Shown piece by piece: positions 8,603 to 18,933 of a stretch of DNA of 64,000 nucleotides. The number at the start of each line of letters is the position of its first letter. Positions within the stretch are counted from its first letter, which is position 1. Both the position numbers and the translations under genes were made by a program. The notes under the pieces are model-generated. The model searched no databases, was not told where the DNA came from, and saw only the letters and a program-made list of their open reading frames with translations. The stretch is taken from positions 2,790,001-2,854,000 of the forward strand of contig NZ_CP024633.1 of assembly GCF_004924335.1 (NCBI RefSeq), given 5' to 3'. Source of the stretch: Mycobacteroides salmoniphilum. GTDB lineage: Bacteria > Actinomycetota > Actinomycetes > Mycobacteriales > Mycobacteriaceae.

Positions 8603-9647
8603 GCGCCAGCAGCCGCGAGGTGGCACGGAGGTACTTCTTGCGGAATCCGCCGGCAACCATCTCGTCGTCGAAAACCGTGTCCAGCTTCGCCCCCGAGGCC
8701 TCCACCGGGATACCCGCGTCGTAGAGGCGGTCCGTCAGAGCGACGATCCGCAGCGCCACCGCCTGATCGTGCACCTGCTGCACGCCCGCGATGAACACCG
8801 CCGTCACACCTTCGATCAGGGTCAGATACCGCGACGGGTGCATGCTCGCCAGGTGCCGGCACAGATCGTCGAACTGGTCGAAGGTGGCGCCGTCGATCGA
8901 GGCCGCCAACTCGCGAAGCTCATCATCGGTGTGCGGCTCGGGGGCCGGCGGCAGGTCACGGTGACGGTAGTCGGGGCCCTCGACGCGGACGGTGTTGAAG
9001 ATCGCCGACAGCGTGTTGATCTCACGCAGGAAGTCCTGGGCCGCGAACCGGCCCTCGCCGAGCTGCTCGGGCAGTGTGTTGGAGGTGGCGGCAATCGACA
9101 CCCCGCGCGCCACCAGCTCCGAGAGCAGCCGCGACACCAGCGTCGTGTTGCCCGGGTCATCCAGCTCGAACTCGTCGATGCACACCACGGTGTAATCGGC
9201 GAGCAGCTCGATGCACTCCAGGAAGCCGAATACCCCTGCCACCTGCGTCAGTTCACCGAAGCTGGCAAACGCCTTAGGGCCGGGCACGGTGTGATAGATC
9301 GATGCCAAGAGGTGGGTCTTACCGACTCCGAATCCGCCGTCGAGGTAAATCCCGACCCCGGGCAGCACCTCGCGCTTGCCGAACAGCTTCTTTTTGCCCG
9401 CCCGGCGGATGGTCGCCTCCTGAGCGAAAGCGCGGCACGACTCCACGGCCGCCGCCTGCGTCGGCTCGTTGGGGTCGGGCCGGTACGAGTCGAAACTCAC
9501 CGAGGTGAACGTGGGGGGCGGCACCAGCTGGGCAATCAGCCGCTCATTGGAGACGGTGGGGTGCCGGTCGGCAAGGTGCTGGGGGTGCCCGGGCGAGCGA
9601 AGCGACGGGGAATGGCCCGGAACGGCACCGGATTGCGGATCAGTCAC
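8571..9647 (-). CDS. zapE: ZapE/AFG1-like cell-division ATPase
   Basis: 358 residues from a GTG at 9647. The P-loop GGFGVGKTHLL lies near residues 104-114 and the Walker B VVCIDEFELDDP near 165-176, followed by TSNT as sensor I. This is the AFG1/ZapE ATPase family. ZapE in E. coli associates with the Z-ring; the mitochondrial relative AFG1 acts in protein quality control. The mycobacterial member (Rv2670c-like) is little studied. It is divergent from the RibD-like gene with only 33 bp between start codons. Confidence 0.85.
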   Translation of the reverse strand: MTDPQSGAVPGHSPSLRSPGHPQHLADRHPTVSNERLIAQLVPPPTFTSVSFDSYRPDPNEPTQAAAVESCRAFAQEATIRRAGKKKLFGKREVLPGVGIYLDGGFGVGKTHLLASIYHTVPGPKAFASFGELTQVAGVFGFLECIELLADYTVVCIDEFELDDPGNTTLVSRLLSELVARGVSIAATSNTLPEQLGEGRFAAQDFLREINTLSAIFNTVRVEGPDYRHRDLPPAPEPHTDDELRELAASIDGATFDQFDDLCRHLASMHPSRYLTLIEGVTAVFIAGVQQVHDQAVALRIVALTDRLYDAGIPVEASGAKLDTVFDDEMVAGGFRKKYLRATSRLLALSAAPLPSTA

Positions 9648-9680
9648 ACGGGCAGCGTAACGGCGTGTTGAGATCTCCTT

Positions 9681-10463
9681 GTGGCCGACAGTGACGGTGA
9701 ACAGGCGATTCAGGACCCGGCTGGGATACAGCTCACACAGCTGACGACCGGGGCTCCGGTGGATTCCGGCGAGTTGGCGGACCTCTACGACTACCCGGGC
9801 GGCGATGGACTGTGCTTGCGCGCCAACATGATTGGCAGTCTGGACGGTGCCGCCACGGTAACCGGCTTATCCGGCGGACTCGGCGGCGAGGGCGACCGGG
9901 CGGTATTCGCGGCGATGCGCGCCAATGCCGATGTGATTCTTGTCGGTGCCGGGACCGTGCGGGCCGAGCGGTATCACGGTGCGCATCTGCCGGTCGGTCT
10001 GCGCCAGCGCCGCCAGGCCCGCGGGCAGAGCGAGGTTCCGGTGATTGCCGTGGTCACGGCCTCGGGGGCGGTGGACCCGAGCATCCCCTTGTTCACCGAG
10101 TCCGAGGTCGCACCCATCGTGGTGACCTCGGCCTCGGGCGCGAGGAATGTCGCGTCCCGCGTGTCGGGTGTACAGGTTCTGGTCGCCGACAACGCCGGGA
10201 CCGTCGATCTGCGCGCGGCGCTGGCGCAGCTGCACGGCCGCGGTCTGTCCCGGGTGCTGTGCGAGGGAGGCCCGTCCCTGCTGGGCGCCCTGCTGGCGGC
10301 GCGGCTCGTCGACGAACTGTGCCTGACCACCGCACCCACCACGGTCGGCGGCGGCGCAGCCCGCATCACGGCAGGCCCCTCCGAAGTGCTCACATCATGG
10401 CGGCGAGTGTTGCTGCTCGGCGATGCCGACGGCTACCTGTTCGCGCGGCACGTACGGGCTTGA
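9681..10463 (+). CDS. RibD C-terminal-like pyrimidine/dihydrofolate reductase (Rv2671-like)
   Basis: 260 residues from a GTG. The fold signature of the RibD C-terminal/DHFR-like reductases is present: LRANMIGSLDGAATV near residue 47, ANADVILVGAGTVRAE near 82-97, and the glycine-rich VLCEGGPSLLGALLAA near 190-205. It lacks the zinc deaminase domain of full RibD, so it is a reductase-only protein. From family knowledge, the M. tuberculosis homologue Rv2671 can act as a dihydrofolate reductase analogue and has been linked to para-aminosalicylate resistance when overexpressed. NADPH is the expected cofactor. Confidence 0.82.
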   Translation: MADSDGEQAIQDPAGIQLTQLTTGAPVDSGELADLYDYPGGDGLCLRANMIGSLDGAATVTGLSGGLGGEGDRAVFAAMRANADVILVGAGTVRAERYHGAHLPVGLRQRRQARGQSEVPVIAVVTASGAVDPSIPLFTESEVAPIVVTSASGARNVASRVSGVQVLVADNAGTVDLRAALAQLHGRGLSRVLCEGGPSLLGALLAARLVDELCLTTAPTTVGGGAARITAGPSEVLTSWRRVLLLGDADGYLFARHVRA

Positions 10464-10491
10464 GTGACAGTCACCCGATACTGTGGTCGGC

Positions 10492-12045
10492 ATGCGTGCA
10501 CGGCTGATGGGGGCGATGGCGGTTGCCCAGCTGCTGACCGGAGTACTGGCTGGCTGCGCTCCCGGCCCCTCGGCGGGACCGCATTTCGCCATGGACGAGG
10601 GCCACGGAAATGTAGGCCCCGCCACGGCACCGCCGCCGACCGGCCCCCCATCGATCGACAAGCCCAAGGTCGACCTGTCCTGGCAGGACTGCACCCGTGA
10701 GGTGCTCGGCAGCGCCAACATCACCACATCGCCGACGTTCACGCTCGAGTGCGCCGAGTACAAGGCACCGCTGGACCCGATCAACGGCGCGCCGGGCAGC
10801 GTGACCCTGGGCGCGGTGCGCGCCAAGACCTCCCAGACACCCGCCGACGCCGGCCCGCTGGTGTTCACCACCGGCTCCGATCTGCCATCCTCGGTCCAGC
10901 TGGCGACATGGCTCAACGGTCCGGGCGCGCAGGTGCTCACACAGCGCCCCGTGGTGGCCGTCGACCGTCGCGGTATCGGACGATCCGACGCGATCACCTG
11001 CCGCGACACCTGGGACCTGCGCGATATGCGTGACCTGGCGCAGAACCGCGGCGGTGACGACCCCGTCGCGAGCCTGGGCAAGATCGTTGAGACCGCGACC
11101 ACCAACTGCACCGACACCATCTCCCCCGGCGACTCCGCCTACAACGACGCGCACGCCGCGGAGGACCTGGAGGCCTTGCGCGCGCAATGGGATGTGCCCA
11201 CCCTGGCGCTCCTCGGCATCGGCAGCGGCGCGCGCGTTGCGCTGGCCTACGCCGGATCGCACCCCAACAAGCTGGCCCGGCTGATGCTCGACTCACCGGT
11301 GGCCGTCGATATCGCCGCGGAGGCGGCCGCCGAGCAACGGCTCAAGGGCGAGCAGTCGGCATTCGACGCATTCGCGGCGCAGTGCGTCGCGAACAACTGC
11401 CCGCTGGGACCGGATCCCGCGGGCGCCGTGGGCGACTTGTTAAACCGCGCTCAGAACGGTGGACTGCCGTGGTCGCGGGCAACAGTCGTCAGGGCCATCA
11501 CCACCGCGCTGGCGTATCCGATCGGCGACGGCACCGCCGTCGTGCAGAATCTCGCGAACGCACTCAACGCGGCGCGCGGAACTGACCGGGAAGCCCTCAC
11601 GCCCCTGGTGGATCGGGCCAACGCACTGCGTGATTCCGATGGGCAGTTCGTCAATTCCTGCAGCGACGCGCTGGCACGGCCCACCCCTGATCGGGTGCGC
11701 GAGCTCGTGGTGGCCTGGGGCAAGCAGTACCCGCTGTTCGGGCGCACTTCCGCCCTCGAACTGGTGAACTGCCTGCAATGGCCCAGCGGATCCAAGCCGA
11801 ACCCGCCGCAGGACTTGAAGATCGACGTGCTGATCCTCGGCGGACAACACGACCCGATCTCCGGCAGCGAGGGCGTGTCGGCGACCGCCGCGGTGATCAT
11901 CAACGCCAAGGCCGCGAGCAAGCGCGTCATGTGGCAGGGCATCGGCCACGGTGCGATTGTCTACACCGCATGCGCACAGCCGCCCGCCCTCGCCTACCTG
12001 AACGACGGAAAGCTCCCGGAGACCGACACGTTCTGCCCGGCCTAG
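10492..12045 (+). CDS. Secreted lipoprotein serine hydrolase/peptidase, alpha/beta fold (Rv2672-like)
   Basis: 517 residues from the ATG at 10492. The signal peptide ends in a lipobox LAGC with acceptor Cys22, so the protein should be membrane-anchored outside the cell. The alpha/beta hydrolase core carries a nucleophile elbow GIGSGA, an acid in LGGQHDPISG and a catalytic His in GIGHGAIVYT near the C-terminus. The C-terminal part resembles the TAP-like domain of actinobacterial tripeptidyl aminopeptidases, so a peptidase is the best guess. The start is 28 bp after the RibD-like stop, so the two may be co-transcribed. Confidence 0.82.
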   Translation: MRARLMGAMAVAQLLTGVLAGCAPGPSAGPHFAMDEGHGNVGPATAPPPTGPPSIDKPKVDLSWQDCTREVLGSANITTSPTFTLECAEYKAPLDPINGAPGSVTLGAVRAKTSQTPADAGPLVFTTGSDLPSSVQLATWLNGPGAQVLTQRPVVAVDRRGIGRSDAITCRDTWDLRDMRDLAQNRGGDDPVASLGKIVETATTNCTDTISPGDSAYNDAHAAEDLEALRAQWDVPTLALLGIGSGARVALAYAGSHPNKLARLMLDSPVAVDIAAEAAAEQRLKGEQSAFDAFAAQCVANNCPLGPDPAGAVGDLLNRAQNGGLPWSRATVVRAITTALAYPIGDGTAVVQNLANALNAARGTDREALTPLVDRANALRDSDGQFVNSCSDALARPTPDRVRELVVAWGKQYPLFGRTSALELVNCLQWPSGSKPNPPQDLKIDVLILGGQHDPISGSEGVSATAAVIINAKAASKRVMWQGIGHGAIVYTACAQPPALAYLNDGKLPETDTFCPA

Positions 12046-12091
12046 TCGTCCTTGCCGGAACTGCCCTGGGCGCTCAAGGTACGGTGCCTGC

Positions 12092-13480
12092 GTGGTGTCA
12101 GTCGATAGGTCCTTTTCAAGCCTGATTGAAGGCTTCAAGAATTCCGTCTCGCAGGCCCTGAAACCTCCGACCGCACCGCCTTCGGTCGCGACCATCCTGC
12201 GGTCGGTGCTGTGGCCCGTCGCCATCATGGCGGTCATCCACCGCAGCTACGTGCTGGGCACCAATGGCTACATCACCGACGACTTCGGCCCCGTCTACCG
12301 TGCCGTCATCGCCTTCAAGCGGCACCTGCCGGTGTACAACGAGAACTTCGGCTACGTCGACCCGCACTACATCTACCCACCGGGTGGCACGCTACTGCTG
12401 GCGCCCTTCGGATATCTGCCCGTGGACGCATCGCGGTACTGGTTCATCACCATCAACGCCGTCGCGATCGTGATCGCGGCCTACTTCCTGCTGAGACTGT
12501 TCAACTTCACGCTGGCCTCGGTGGCCGCACCCGCACTGCTGTTGGCCATGTTCTGCACCGAAAGCGTCACCAACACAATTGTTTTCACCAACATCAATGG
12601 CGTAGTGCTGCTGCTGGAGGTGCTGTTCTTCCGCTGGCTACTGGACGGGCACAAGAACTCCGAGTGGTTGGCCGGCGTCGCGATAGGCCTGACGCTGGTC
12701 ATCAAACCGATCTTGGCTCCCCTGCTGCTGCTGCCGCTACTGAACCGGCAGTGGCGGGTTTTCGCGGCCGCCTTCGGTATCCCCGCCTTCTTCAACCTCG
12801 TGGCGATGTTCGGCCCGCACAAGGTCAGGATCGTCGACGGCTGGGACTACTTCCGGCGCACCATGAGGTACCTCGCCGAAACGCGCGACTACTTCAACAG
12901 CTCCATCTCCGGCAATGGCGTGTACTACGGGCTCCCCGTGCCGCTGATCGGCTTCCTGCGCATCGCCTTCCTGCTGATCGCCCTGGTGAGCGTGTGGCTG
13001 CTGTACAAGTACTACCGCCGGCGCGACCCCCGGTTCTGGGCGCTGACCACCGGCGGTGTGGTGCTGACCGCCTCGTTCCTGCTCCTGGGCCTGGGCCAGG
13101 GCTACTACTCGATGGCGCTGTTCCCGTTCATCATGACGATCGTGCTACCCAACTCGGTGCTGCGGAACTGGCCGGCCTGGCTGGCGATCTACGGCTTCTT
13201 CACTATGGACCGCTGGCTGCTGGTGCACTGGCTGACGACCGGCCGTGTCCTGGAGTACCTGAAGATCACCTACGGATGGTGCCTGCTGCTGATCGTCGTG
13301 ATGATGGTGCTGGTGCTTCGGTACCGCGACGCCAAGGCCGCTGGCACACTGGATAACGGGCTAGATCCAGACTGGATGAGCGCTCGGACAAGCACTAAGG
13401 AGTCAGCGACCGATGACGACATCGAACGACCCCAAGATGAATCTGACCGACGAGCAGTGGCGGGAGCGACTGACTCCTGA
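12092..13480 (+). CDS. aftC: Alpha-1,3 arabinofuranosyltransferase AftC (GT-C, DUF2029)
   Basis: 462 residues from a GTG. It is a polytopic membrane protein with about ten hydrophobic segments. An early periplasmic acidic motif (TNGYITDDFGPVYRAV near residues 56-71, with the paired DD) is the catalytic region of decaprenylphospho-arabinose-dependent GT-C enzymes. Position between the Rv2672-like gene and msrB matches aftC. AftC adds alpha-1,3 arabinofuranose branches to arabinogalactan and lipoarabinomannan precursors in the periplasm. The C-terminal tail is hydrophilic and overlaps msrB by 68 bp in another frame. Confidence 0.88.
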   Translation: MVSVDRSFSSLIEGFKNSVSQALKPPTAPPSVATILRSVLWPVAIMAVIHRSYVLGTNGYITDDFGPVYRAVIAFKRHLPVYNENFGYVDPHYIYPPGGTLLLAPFGYLPVDASRYWFITINAVAIVIAAYFLLRLFNFTLASVAAPALLLAMFCTESVTNTIVFTNINGVVLLLEVLFFRWLLDGHKNSEWLAGVAIGLTLVIKPILAPLLLLPLLNRQWRVFAAAFGIPAFFNLVAMFGPHKVRIVDGWDYFRRTMRYLAETRDYFNSSISGNGVYYGLPVPLIGFLRIAFLLIALVSVWLLYKYYRRRDPRFWALTTGGVVLTASFLLLGLGQGYYSMALFPFIMTIVLPNSVLRNWPAWLAIYGFFTMDRWLLVHWLTTGRVLEYLKITYGWCLLLIVVMMVLVLRYRDAKAAGTLDNGLDPDWMSARTSTKESATDDDIERPQDESDRRAVAGATDS

Positions 13481-13835
13481 GGAGTTCGCGGTGTTGCGCC
13501 GCGCGGGTACCGAACGACCGTTCGTCGGCGAATACACCGACACCAAGACCGAGGGTGTTTACGCCTGCCGGGCGTGCGGGGCCGAGCTGTTCCGCAGCAC
13601 CGAGAAGTTCGAATCTCATTGCGGCTGGCCGTCGTTCTTCGATCCGGCCGATTCGGACGCGGTGATCCTGAAGCCCGACAAGTCGCTGGGTATGCGTCGC
13701 GTCGAGGTCGTGTGCGCCAACTGTCACAGCCACCTGGGGCATGTGTTCGAGGGCGAGGGATATCCCACACCGACGGATCAGCGCTACTGCATCAACTCGA
13801 TCTCGCTGACACTGCAGCCGTCCTCAATCCCCTAG
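13413..13835 (+). CDS. msrB: Peptide-methionine (R)-S-oxide reductase MsrB
   Basis: 140 residues. Zinc-binding pairs C52xxC55 and C101xxC104, the GWPSFF substrate loop after C70 and the catalytic Cys126 in RYCINS define MsrB. It reduces methionine-R-sulfoxide in proteins using thioredoxin, repairing oxidative damage. The start lies 68 bp inside the aftC 3' end, so translation may be coupled. The stop shares a CTAG with the convergent hemQ stop. Confidence 0.95.
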   Translation: MTTSNDPKMNLTDEQWRERLTPEEFAVLRRAGTERPFVGEYTDTKTEGVYACRACGAELFRSTEKFESHCGWPSFFDPADSDAVILKPDKSLGMRRVEVVCANCHSHLGHVFEGEGYPTPTDQRYCINSISLTLQPSSIP

Positions 13836-14527
13836 GGAAGGCGGGCGACGAGTTCCTCGACCGAGACGCGTGGCCCGGTGTAGAACGGCGTCTCTTCGCG
13901 AACGTGCAACCGTGCCTCGGTGGCACGCAAATCGCGCATCAGGTCGACGATACGGTGCAGCTCCGGTGCCTCGAACGCCAGCAGCCACTCGTAGTCGCCG
14001 AGCGCGAAGGCGGGGACGGTGTTGGCACGCACATCCTTGTACGCACGCGCGGCGATGCCGTGATCGGCGAGCATCTTGCGCCGCTCCTCATCGGGCAGCA
14101 GGTACCAATCGTAGGACCGTACAAAGGGATACACGCAGATGTAAGCACCGGCCTCCTCCCCCGCAAGGAAGGCCGGGATGTGACTCTTGTTGAACTCGGC
14201 GGGCCGGTGCAGCGCCGCGTTGCTCCACACCGGGGTGCTGGCCCGACCCAGCGCGGTGGTGCGCCGGAAGTCGCTGTACAGCGCCTGCAGCTTCTCGATC
14301 GATTCGGCGTGCGACCAGATCATGAAATCGGCATCGGCGCGCAGCCCGGCCACGTCGTAGATGCCGCGCACCACGACACCGTCGTCTTCATGACGTTTGA
14401 TCAGGGTGGCCACCTCGTCGGCGGCGGTATCGCGGTCCTCGCCCAGTCCCTGGTCGCGCACCTGAAACACCGAGAACATCAGGTAGCGAATGGTGGAGTT
14501 GAGGGTGTCGAAATCGAGGCTAGCCAT
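13832..14527 (-). CDS. hemQ: Coproheme decarboxylase HemQ
   Basis: 231 residues from the ATG at 14527. The chlorite dismutase-like fold is recognisable from [11 protein letters not shown] near the start, the [16 protein letters not shown] segment (with the tyrosine used in HemQ radical chemistry) and the C-terminal [17 protein letters not shown]. HemQ converts iron-coproporphyrin to heme b in the Gram-positive coproporphyrin-dependent pathway. The start overlaps the hemY stop by 8 bp, making hemE-hemY-hemQ one coupled operon that carries three pathway steps. Ferrochelatase is not in the window. Confidence 0.93.
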   Translation of the reverse strand: MASLDFDTLNSTIRYLMFSVFQVRDQGLGEDRDTAADEVATLIKRHEDDGVVVRGIYDVAGLRADADFMIWSHAESIEKLQALYSDFRRTTALGRASTPVWSNAALHRPAEFNKSHIPAFLAGEEAGAYICVYPFVRSYDWYLLPDEERRKMLADHGIAARAYKDVRANTVPAFALGDYEWLLAFEAPELHRIVDLMRDLRATEARLHVREETPFYTGPRVSVEELVARLP

Positions 14528-15899
14528 GTCTCCATCGTGCCACGGTGGCTCGCACCGCTTGAGAGGCGGAGGCCACACAAGCCGGCACCCCAATCCCGTC
14601 CAGGTACGACCCCGCCACCGCGATCCCGGACGGCAACCCGGCGCGGATCGCGTCCACCACGTCCGCGTGGCCGGGACCGTACTGCGGCATCGCGTCGATC
14701 CAACGGGCCAACGCCGAGTTGATCGGCGTGACAGGCGTACCCAGCACGGTTTCCAGGTCGACAACGGCCCAGTGCCGCAGTTGGTCGTCGCTGGTGGCCC
14801 GCGCCACGGTGTCACCGAAGCGCCCATAGGACAACCGCACCACCTGGGTACTGTGTCCGCGCAATCCCCACTTGCTGGTCGAGAATGTTATGGCCTTGGC
14901 GTGCAAGGCTTCTCCCGATGCGACGAGCACGCCGGAATTCGCGGGAATCGGGGTATCGCCGGGCAGCGTCAGCGCGACGACTACCGAGGAAGCAACCGGA
15001 ATGGTCCGCGCCGCCGCCGCCGATTGGGGTGCCACCGCATCCAGAATCACCGCCGCACGGGGCGCCGGCACCGCGACGATGACCGCGTCACAATGATCAG
15101 CTGACGTTCCGTCGCCGGTGAGCGCCCAACCGTCGCCATCGCGCGCAACACCGGTGATCGCACGCTGCCGATGTTCGGCGCGGGCGCGGCGCCAGAGTTC
15201 CTCCAGCAGCACCGCGTACCCGCCGTCGATGGCACCGAAGATGCCGGTGGCCGAAATAGGCGGCAATGCCTGCCGGGCCGCGGCGAGCAAGCTGCCCGCC
15301 CCCTCGTCGAGTGCCCGGGCGATGCCGGGCGCTGCCGTACGCAGCCCCGTCGTCGCGGCCGAACCCGCGTACACGCCGCCGAGCAGCGGATCGACCAGCC
15401 GCGCAACCACCTGCGGACCGAACCGCAGCGAGACCAGGTCCGCAACCGTGGGTTCGGCTCCGATGGTCCAGTGCATATCGCGCTGGGGCTCACTCTCGAT
15501 GCGTGCCACAGTGTCCTCGTCGACAAGTCCGACCACCGACGAGGCCGAGGCCGGAATGCCGTTCACCGTCCGCGTGGGCAGCGGATGCAGACTGCCTCCG
15601 GCATAGACGAGTGGCCGCGCGCCCGTGGTGTCGAGCCTGCGGTCGGCCAGCCCCAGTTCCTCCAACAGGTCCAGCACCTCGGGGCGGCGGGTGATGAATG
15701 CCTCGGCACCGATATCGATCCGGTGCTCACCGAGGGTGACGGTCCGAAGGATCCCACCCAGCTGCTCGGCGGGGTCGTACACGGTGATGCGCACGTCATC
15801 GCCGAGCTCGCACCGCAACCGGTACGCGGCCGTCAGCCCCGAAATACCGCCCCCCACAATGGCAATGGAGGGACCGGCCGACGACGCCGCTGAGGTCAC
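14520..15899 (-). CDS. hemY: Coproporphyrinogen/protoporphyrinogen oxidase HemY (CgoX)
   Basis: 459 residues from the GTG at 15899, which overlaps the hemE stop as GTGA. The open frame extends upstream inside hemE, but that part is a shadow. The FAD-binding motif [17 protein letters not shown] is at the N-terminus, and the C-terminal [18 protein letters not shown] is the second flavin contact of this amine-oxidase-like family. In actinobacteria it oxidises coproporphyrinogen III to coproporphyrin III with oxygen. Its place between hemE and hemQ supports that role over the classical protoporphyrin route. Confidence 0.93.
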   Translation of the reverse strand: MTSAASSAGPSIAIVGGGISGLTAAYRLRCELGDDVRITVYDPAEQLGGILRTVTLGEHRIDIGAEAFITRRPEVLDLLEELGLADRRLDTTGARPLVYAGGSLHPLPTRTVNGIPASASSVVGLVDEDTVARIESEPQRDMHWTIGAEPTVADLVSLRFGPQVVARLVDPLLGGVYAGSAATTGLRTAAPGIARALDEGAGSLLAAARQALPPISATGIFGAIDGGYAVLLEELWRRARAEHRQRAITGVARDGDGWALTGDGTSADHCDAVIVAVPAPRAAVILDAVAPQSAAAARTIPVASSVVVALTLPGDTPIPANSGVLVASGEALHAKAITFSTSKWGLRGHSTQVVRLSYGRFGDTVARATSDDQLRHWAVVDLETVLGTPVTPINSALARWIDAMPQYGPGHADVVDAIRAGLPSGIAVAGSYLDGIGVPACVASASQAVRATVARWRHG

Positions 15900-16978
15900 A
15901 ACGAATGCACCAGCGCCACCGCATCGGTGAGAACTGCCGGATCGGTATCCGGCAGCACCCCGTGCCCCAGATTGAAGATATGCCCGGCGGCACCGTTGGC
16001 CACGGCCTGACGGCCCTCGCCGACGATTCGGCGCACCTCGCGCTCCACCACCGGCCATCCGGCAAACAGCACCGCCGGATCGAGGTTGCCCTGCAAGGCT
16101 TTCCCGGAGCCAACCCGGCCGGCCGCGACATCCAGTGGAGTGCGCCAGTCCACACCGACCACCGTGGCGCCGGCCTCTCCCATCGCACCCAACAGCTCGG
16201 CGGTGCCCACCCCGAAGTGCGTCATGGGCACACCCGCATCGGCGAACTCATCGAAAATCCTTGTGCTGTGCGGCAGTACAGCAGATCGATAGTCGGCTAG
16301 CGACAGCGCACCCGCCCACGAGTCGAAGAGCTGTAGCGCGTCCACGCCGGCATCGAGCTGCGCGCGCAGGAACGCGATGGTGATATCGGTCAGCGCGGTC
16401 ATCAACGCGTGCCAGGTCTGGGGATCGCCCTGTAGCAGCGCCTTGGTGCGCTGATGGTGGCGGCTCGGGCCACCCTCGACAAGATAGGAAGCCAGCGTGA
16501 AGGGGGCGCCGGCGAAGCCGATCAGCGGCGTGGCGCCCAGCTCGGCGACCAGTAGTCGCACGGCATCGCTGACGGCCGCAACCTGTCCGGATTCCAGGCG
16601 CGGCAGTCCCGCTACATCGGCGGTGGTGCGCACCGGGTTGGCGATCACAGGTCCCACATCGGGAACGATGTCGAGATCGATCCCGGCGGCCTTGAGCGGC
16701 ACCACGATGTCCGAGAACAAGATGGCAGCGTCCACCTGGTGTCGGCGGACCGGCTGCAGCGTGATCTCGCAAACCAGTTCAGGATTAAAACAAGCGTCCA
16801 GCATGGCGTGATCGGCACGGACCGCGCGGTACTCGGGCAGCGAACGCCCGGCCTGCCGCATGAACCACACCGGAGGACGGCTGGGAACCCTGCCCGCGGC
16901 GGCCGCGAGGTAGGGGGAAAGTGGCAGCTCACGACGGGTTTTGGCCTCCGTCGCACGATCTTCGTTCAATCCGGTCAT
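15896..16978 (-). CDS. hemE: Uroporphyrinogen decarboxylase HemE
   Basis: 360 residues from the ATG at 16978; the frame is open further upstream but the family start ([31 protein letters not shown]) fits this ATG. The [16 protein letters not shown] signature binds the tetrapyrrole carboxylates and the [10 protein letters not shown] motif carries the catalytic Asp. [13 protein letters not shown] is the second family signature. It removes four acetate carboxyls from uroporphyrinogen III to give coproporphyrinogen III. First gene of the hemE-hemY-hemQ operon, divergent from the DUF3000 gene with about 80 bp between starts. Confidence 0.95.
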   Translation of the reverse strand: MTGLNEDRATEAKTRRELPLSPYLAAAAGRVPSRPPVWFMRQAGRSLPEYRAVRADHAMLDACFNPELVCEITLQPVRRHQVDAAILFSDIVVPLKAAGIDLDIVPDVGPVIANPVRTTADVAGLPRLESGQVAAVSDAVRLLVAELGATPLIGFAGAPFTLASYLVEGGPSRHHQRTKALLQGDPQTWHALMTALTDITIAFLRAQLDAGVDALQLFDSWAGALSLADYRSAVLPHSTRIFDEFADAGVPMTHFGVGTAELLGAMGEAGATVVGVDWRTPLDVAAGRVGSGKALQGNLDPAVLFAGWPVVEREVRRIVGEGRQAVANGAAGHIFNLGHGVLPDTDPAVLTDAVALVHSL

Positions 16979-17057
16979 CACTGCCCATGCTGCCATGGCA
17001 ACCTCGCACGGCGCGCCTTCGGGAGCATGTCGGCCCGGCGCGCTAGCGTTCATTGCT

Positions 17058-17639
17058 GTGACGTCTGCCGAACCAGCCCCGTTCCGCGCGGCGGTCGACG
17101 CGATGAACTCCGTGACCGCGCGTCCGGAGATCGAGCTGGGCACCATCCGTCCTCCGCAGCGGCTGGCTCCGTTCAGCTACGCACTCGGCGCGGAGATCAA
17201 GCACCTCGATACCGATCACGTGCCCGAACAATCCGAGGGCGACGCCTTCGGCAGGCTAATCCTGTTGCACGACCCCGACGGTGATGAGGCGTGGAACGGC
17301 ACCATGAGGCTGGTCGCCTACATCCAGGCCGATCTGGACGCCTCCGAGGCTGTGGACCCGTTGCTGCCGGAGGTCGCGTGGAGCTGGCTCGTGGACGCGC
17401 TGAACACGCGCACCGCGGAGGTGACGGCGCTGGGCGGAACCGTGACCGCAACCACCTCGGTCCGCTACGGCGATATCGCCGGTCCGGGGCGCGCTCACCA
17501 GTTGGAGCTACGGGCATCCTGGACCGCCACCGGTGCCGACATCGGAACTCACGTCGAGGCGTTCTGCGAGGTACTAGAGCACGCAGCCGGCCTGCCACCG
17601 GTGGGTGTGACCGATCTGGGGTCGCGCCACCGCGCCTAG
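17058..17639 (+). CDS. DUF3000 protein (Rv2680-like)
   Basis: 193 residues from the GTG at 17058. The sequence ([18 protein letters not shown], then [17 protein letters not shown], then [29 protein letters not shown]) matches DUF3000, an actinobacterial family of unknown function that habitually sits beside the RNase D/HRDC gene and the heme operon. No catalytic motif or membrane segment is visible. It ends 22 bp before the RNase D-like gene, so co-transcription is likely and a role in RNA metabolism is possible, but only by context. Confidence 0.85.
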   Translation: MTSAEPAPFRAAVDAMNSVTARPEIELGTIRPPQRLAPFSYALGAEIKHLDTDHVPEQSEGDAFGRLILLHDPDGDEAWNGTMRLVAYIQADLDASEAVDPLLPEVAWSWLVDALNTRTAEVTALGGTVTATTSVRYGDIAGPGRAHQLELRASWTATGADIGTHVEAFCEVLEHAAGLPPVGVTDLGSRHRA

Positions 17640-17661
17640 GGCCTACGCTGCTGATTCAGAT

Positions 17662-18864
17662 ATGGACAACGACGCCGAACTTCCCGAACCGACACCGCTG
17701 CTTCGCCCCGCCGAAGGGGTGCCGCCACTCACCGCCTCGACGGATGAGATCCGCATGGCCGCAGAACGTTTGGGGTGTGGAACCGGCGCCTTTGCCGTTG
17801 ACGCCGAGCGCGCGTCCGGATTCCGGTACTCCAATCGGGCCTACCTGATCCAGATTCGCCGACGCGGCGCAGGAACGGTACTGCTGGACCCTACGAATGT
17901 TCCCGACGCACTGGGACCGATCGTCGAGGTGCTGGGCGCCGCCGAATGGATCTTGCACGCCGCCGACCAGGATCTGCCGTGCCTGGCCGAATTGGAGATG
18001 AGACCACCGTCGGTCTACGACACCGAACTGGCCGGGCGCCTGGCCGGTTTCGAGAAGGTAAACCTGGCCGCGATGGTGCATCGACTGCTCGGTCTGGGCC
18101 TGGCCAAGGGACATGGCGCCGCCGACTGGTCCAAACGTCCCCTGCCGGACGACTGGCTCAACTACGCGGCGCTGGACGTCGAGGTGCTCATCGAACTGCG
18201 CGAAAAAGTCGCCGAGGTGCTCGACGAGCAAGACAAGACCGAATGGGCCCGGCAGGAGTTCGAGCACCTTGCGCATATGCCGGCCTCGGCGACGCGACGG
18301 GACAACTGGCGTCGCACCTCCGGAATCCACAAGGTACGCAAACCCGCACAGTTGGCGGCCGTCCGCGAATTATGGCTCAGCCGTGATGAATTGGCACGCG
18401 CACGAGATGTGGCCCCCGGCCGGACGCTACCCGATACGGCGATCGTCGAAGCGGCGATGGCCGATCCGAAAACCCGTAACGAACTGATCGCCCTGCCGGT
18501 CTTCGGCGGTCCCCGGCAGAAACAGCAGGCCGATCGTTGGCTCACGGCGCTGGCGAAAGCCCGCGACGCTGCCACCCCTCCGCCGGTCAACGAACCCACC
18601 ATCGGGCCACCTCCGGTATCGCGATGGTCGCGACGCAAACCCGAGGCCTACGCGCGCCTGGAGGCCGCGCGCACAGTCCTGTCGGCACTCTCCGAGCAGA
18701 TCACGGTGCCGGTGGAGAACATCGTCACCCCGGAGATCGTGCGGCGGCTCTGCTGGGACTGGGACGGCAACGGGGACGTCGAAGAGATACTCGCCGGCCA
18801 CGGCGCCCGCCCATGGCAACGGGAACTGGCGGCGCCGATCCTCACCGAGGCGCTGACCGACTAA
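17662..18864 (+). CDS. RNase D-like 3'-5' exonuclease with HRDC domain (Rv2681-like)
   Basis: 400 residues. DEDD exonuclease motifs are visible: FAVDAER (motif I with D and E near residues 45-50), HAADQDLPCL (motif II Asp) and NYAALDVEVLIEL (motif III Y..D). The HRDC domain follows around residues 215-290 (KPAQLAAVRELWLSRDELARARDVAPGR). RNase D family enzymes trim tRNA and other structured RNA 3' ends. The protein is of usual length. Downstream, where M. tuberculosis has other genes from memory, this genome has a chloramphenicol acetyltransferase. Confidence 0.9.
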   Translation: MDNDAELPEPTPLLRPAEGVPPLTASTDEIRMAAERLGCGTGAFAVDAERASGFRYSNRAYLIQIRRRGAGTVLLDPTNVPDALGPIVEVLGAAEWILHAADQDLPCLAELEMRPPSVYDTELAGRLAGFEKVNLAAMVHRLLGLGLAKGHGAADWSKRPLPDDWLNYAALDVEVLIELREKVAEVLDEQDKTEWARQEFEHLAHMPASATRRDNWRRTSGIHKVRKPAQLAAVRELWLSRDELARARDVAPGRTLPDTAIVEAAMADPKTRNELIALPVFGGPRQKQQADRWLTALAKARDAATPPPVNEPTIGPPPVSRWSRRKPEAYARLEAARTVLSALSEQITVPVENIVTPEIVRRLCWDWDGNGDVEEILAGHGARPWQRELAAPILTEALTD

Positions 18865-18933
18865 GCAGGAGATTCACGCCGGTAGGGCAAAACTGAGTTG
18901 CACGGTCGCGACGGACACGCTCTGCTGGTCTCC

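Noticed and set aside
8769..9671. 300-aa plus-strand open frame
   Set aside because: Mirror of the ZapE ATPase; the ZapE Walker motifs decide the strand.
12211..13356. 381-aa plus-strand open frame
   Set aside because: Out-of-frame shadow of aftC with Arg/His/Ala-rich composition and no membrane helices.
18865..18933. WhiB7-type AT-rich promoter before cat
   Set aside because: The leader is GC-rich apart from AAAACTG and lacks a clear AT-rich block next to a -35.
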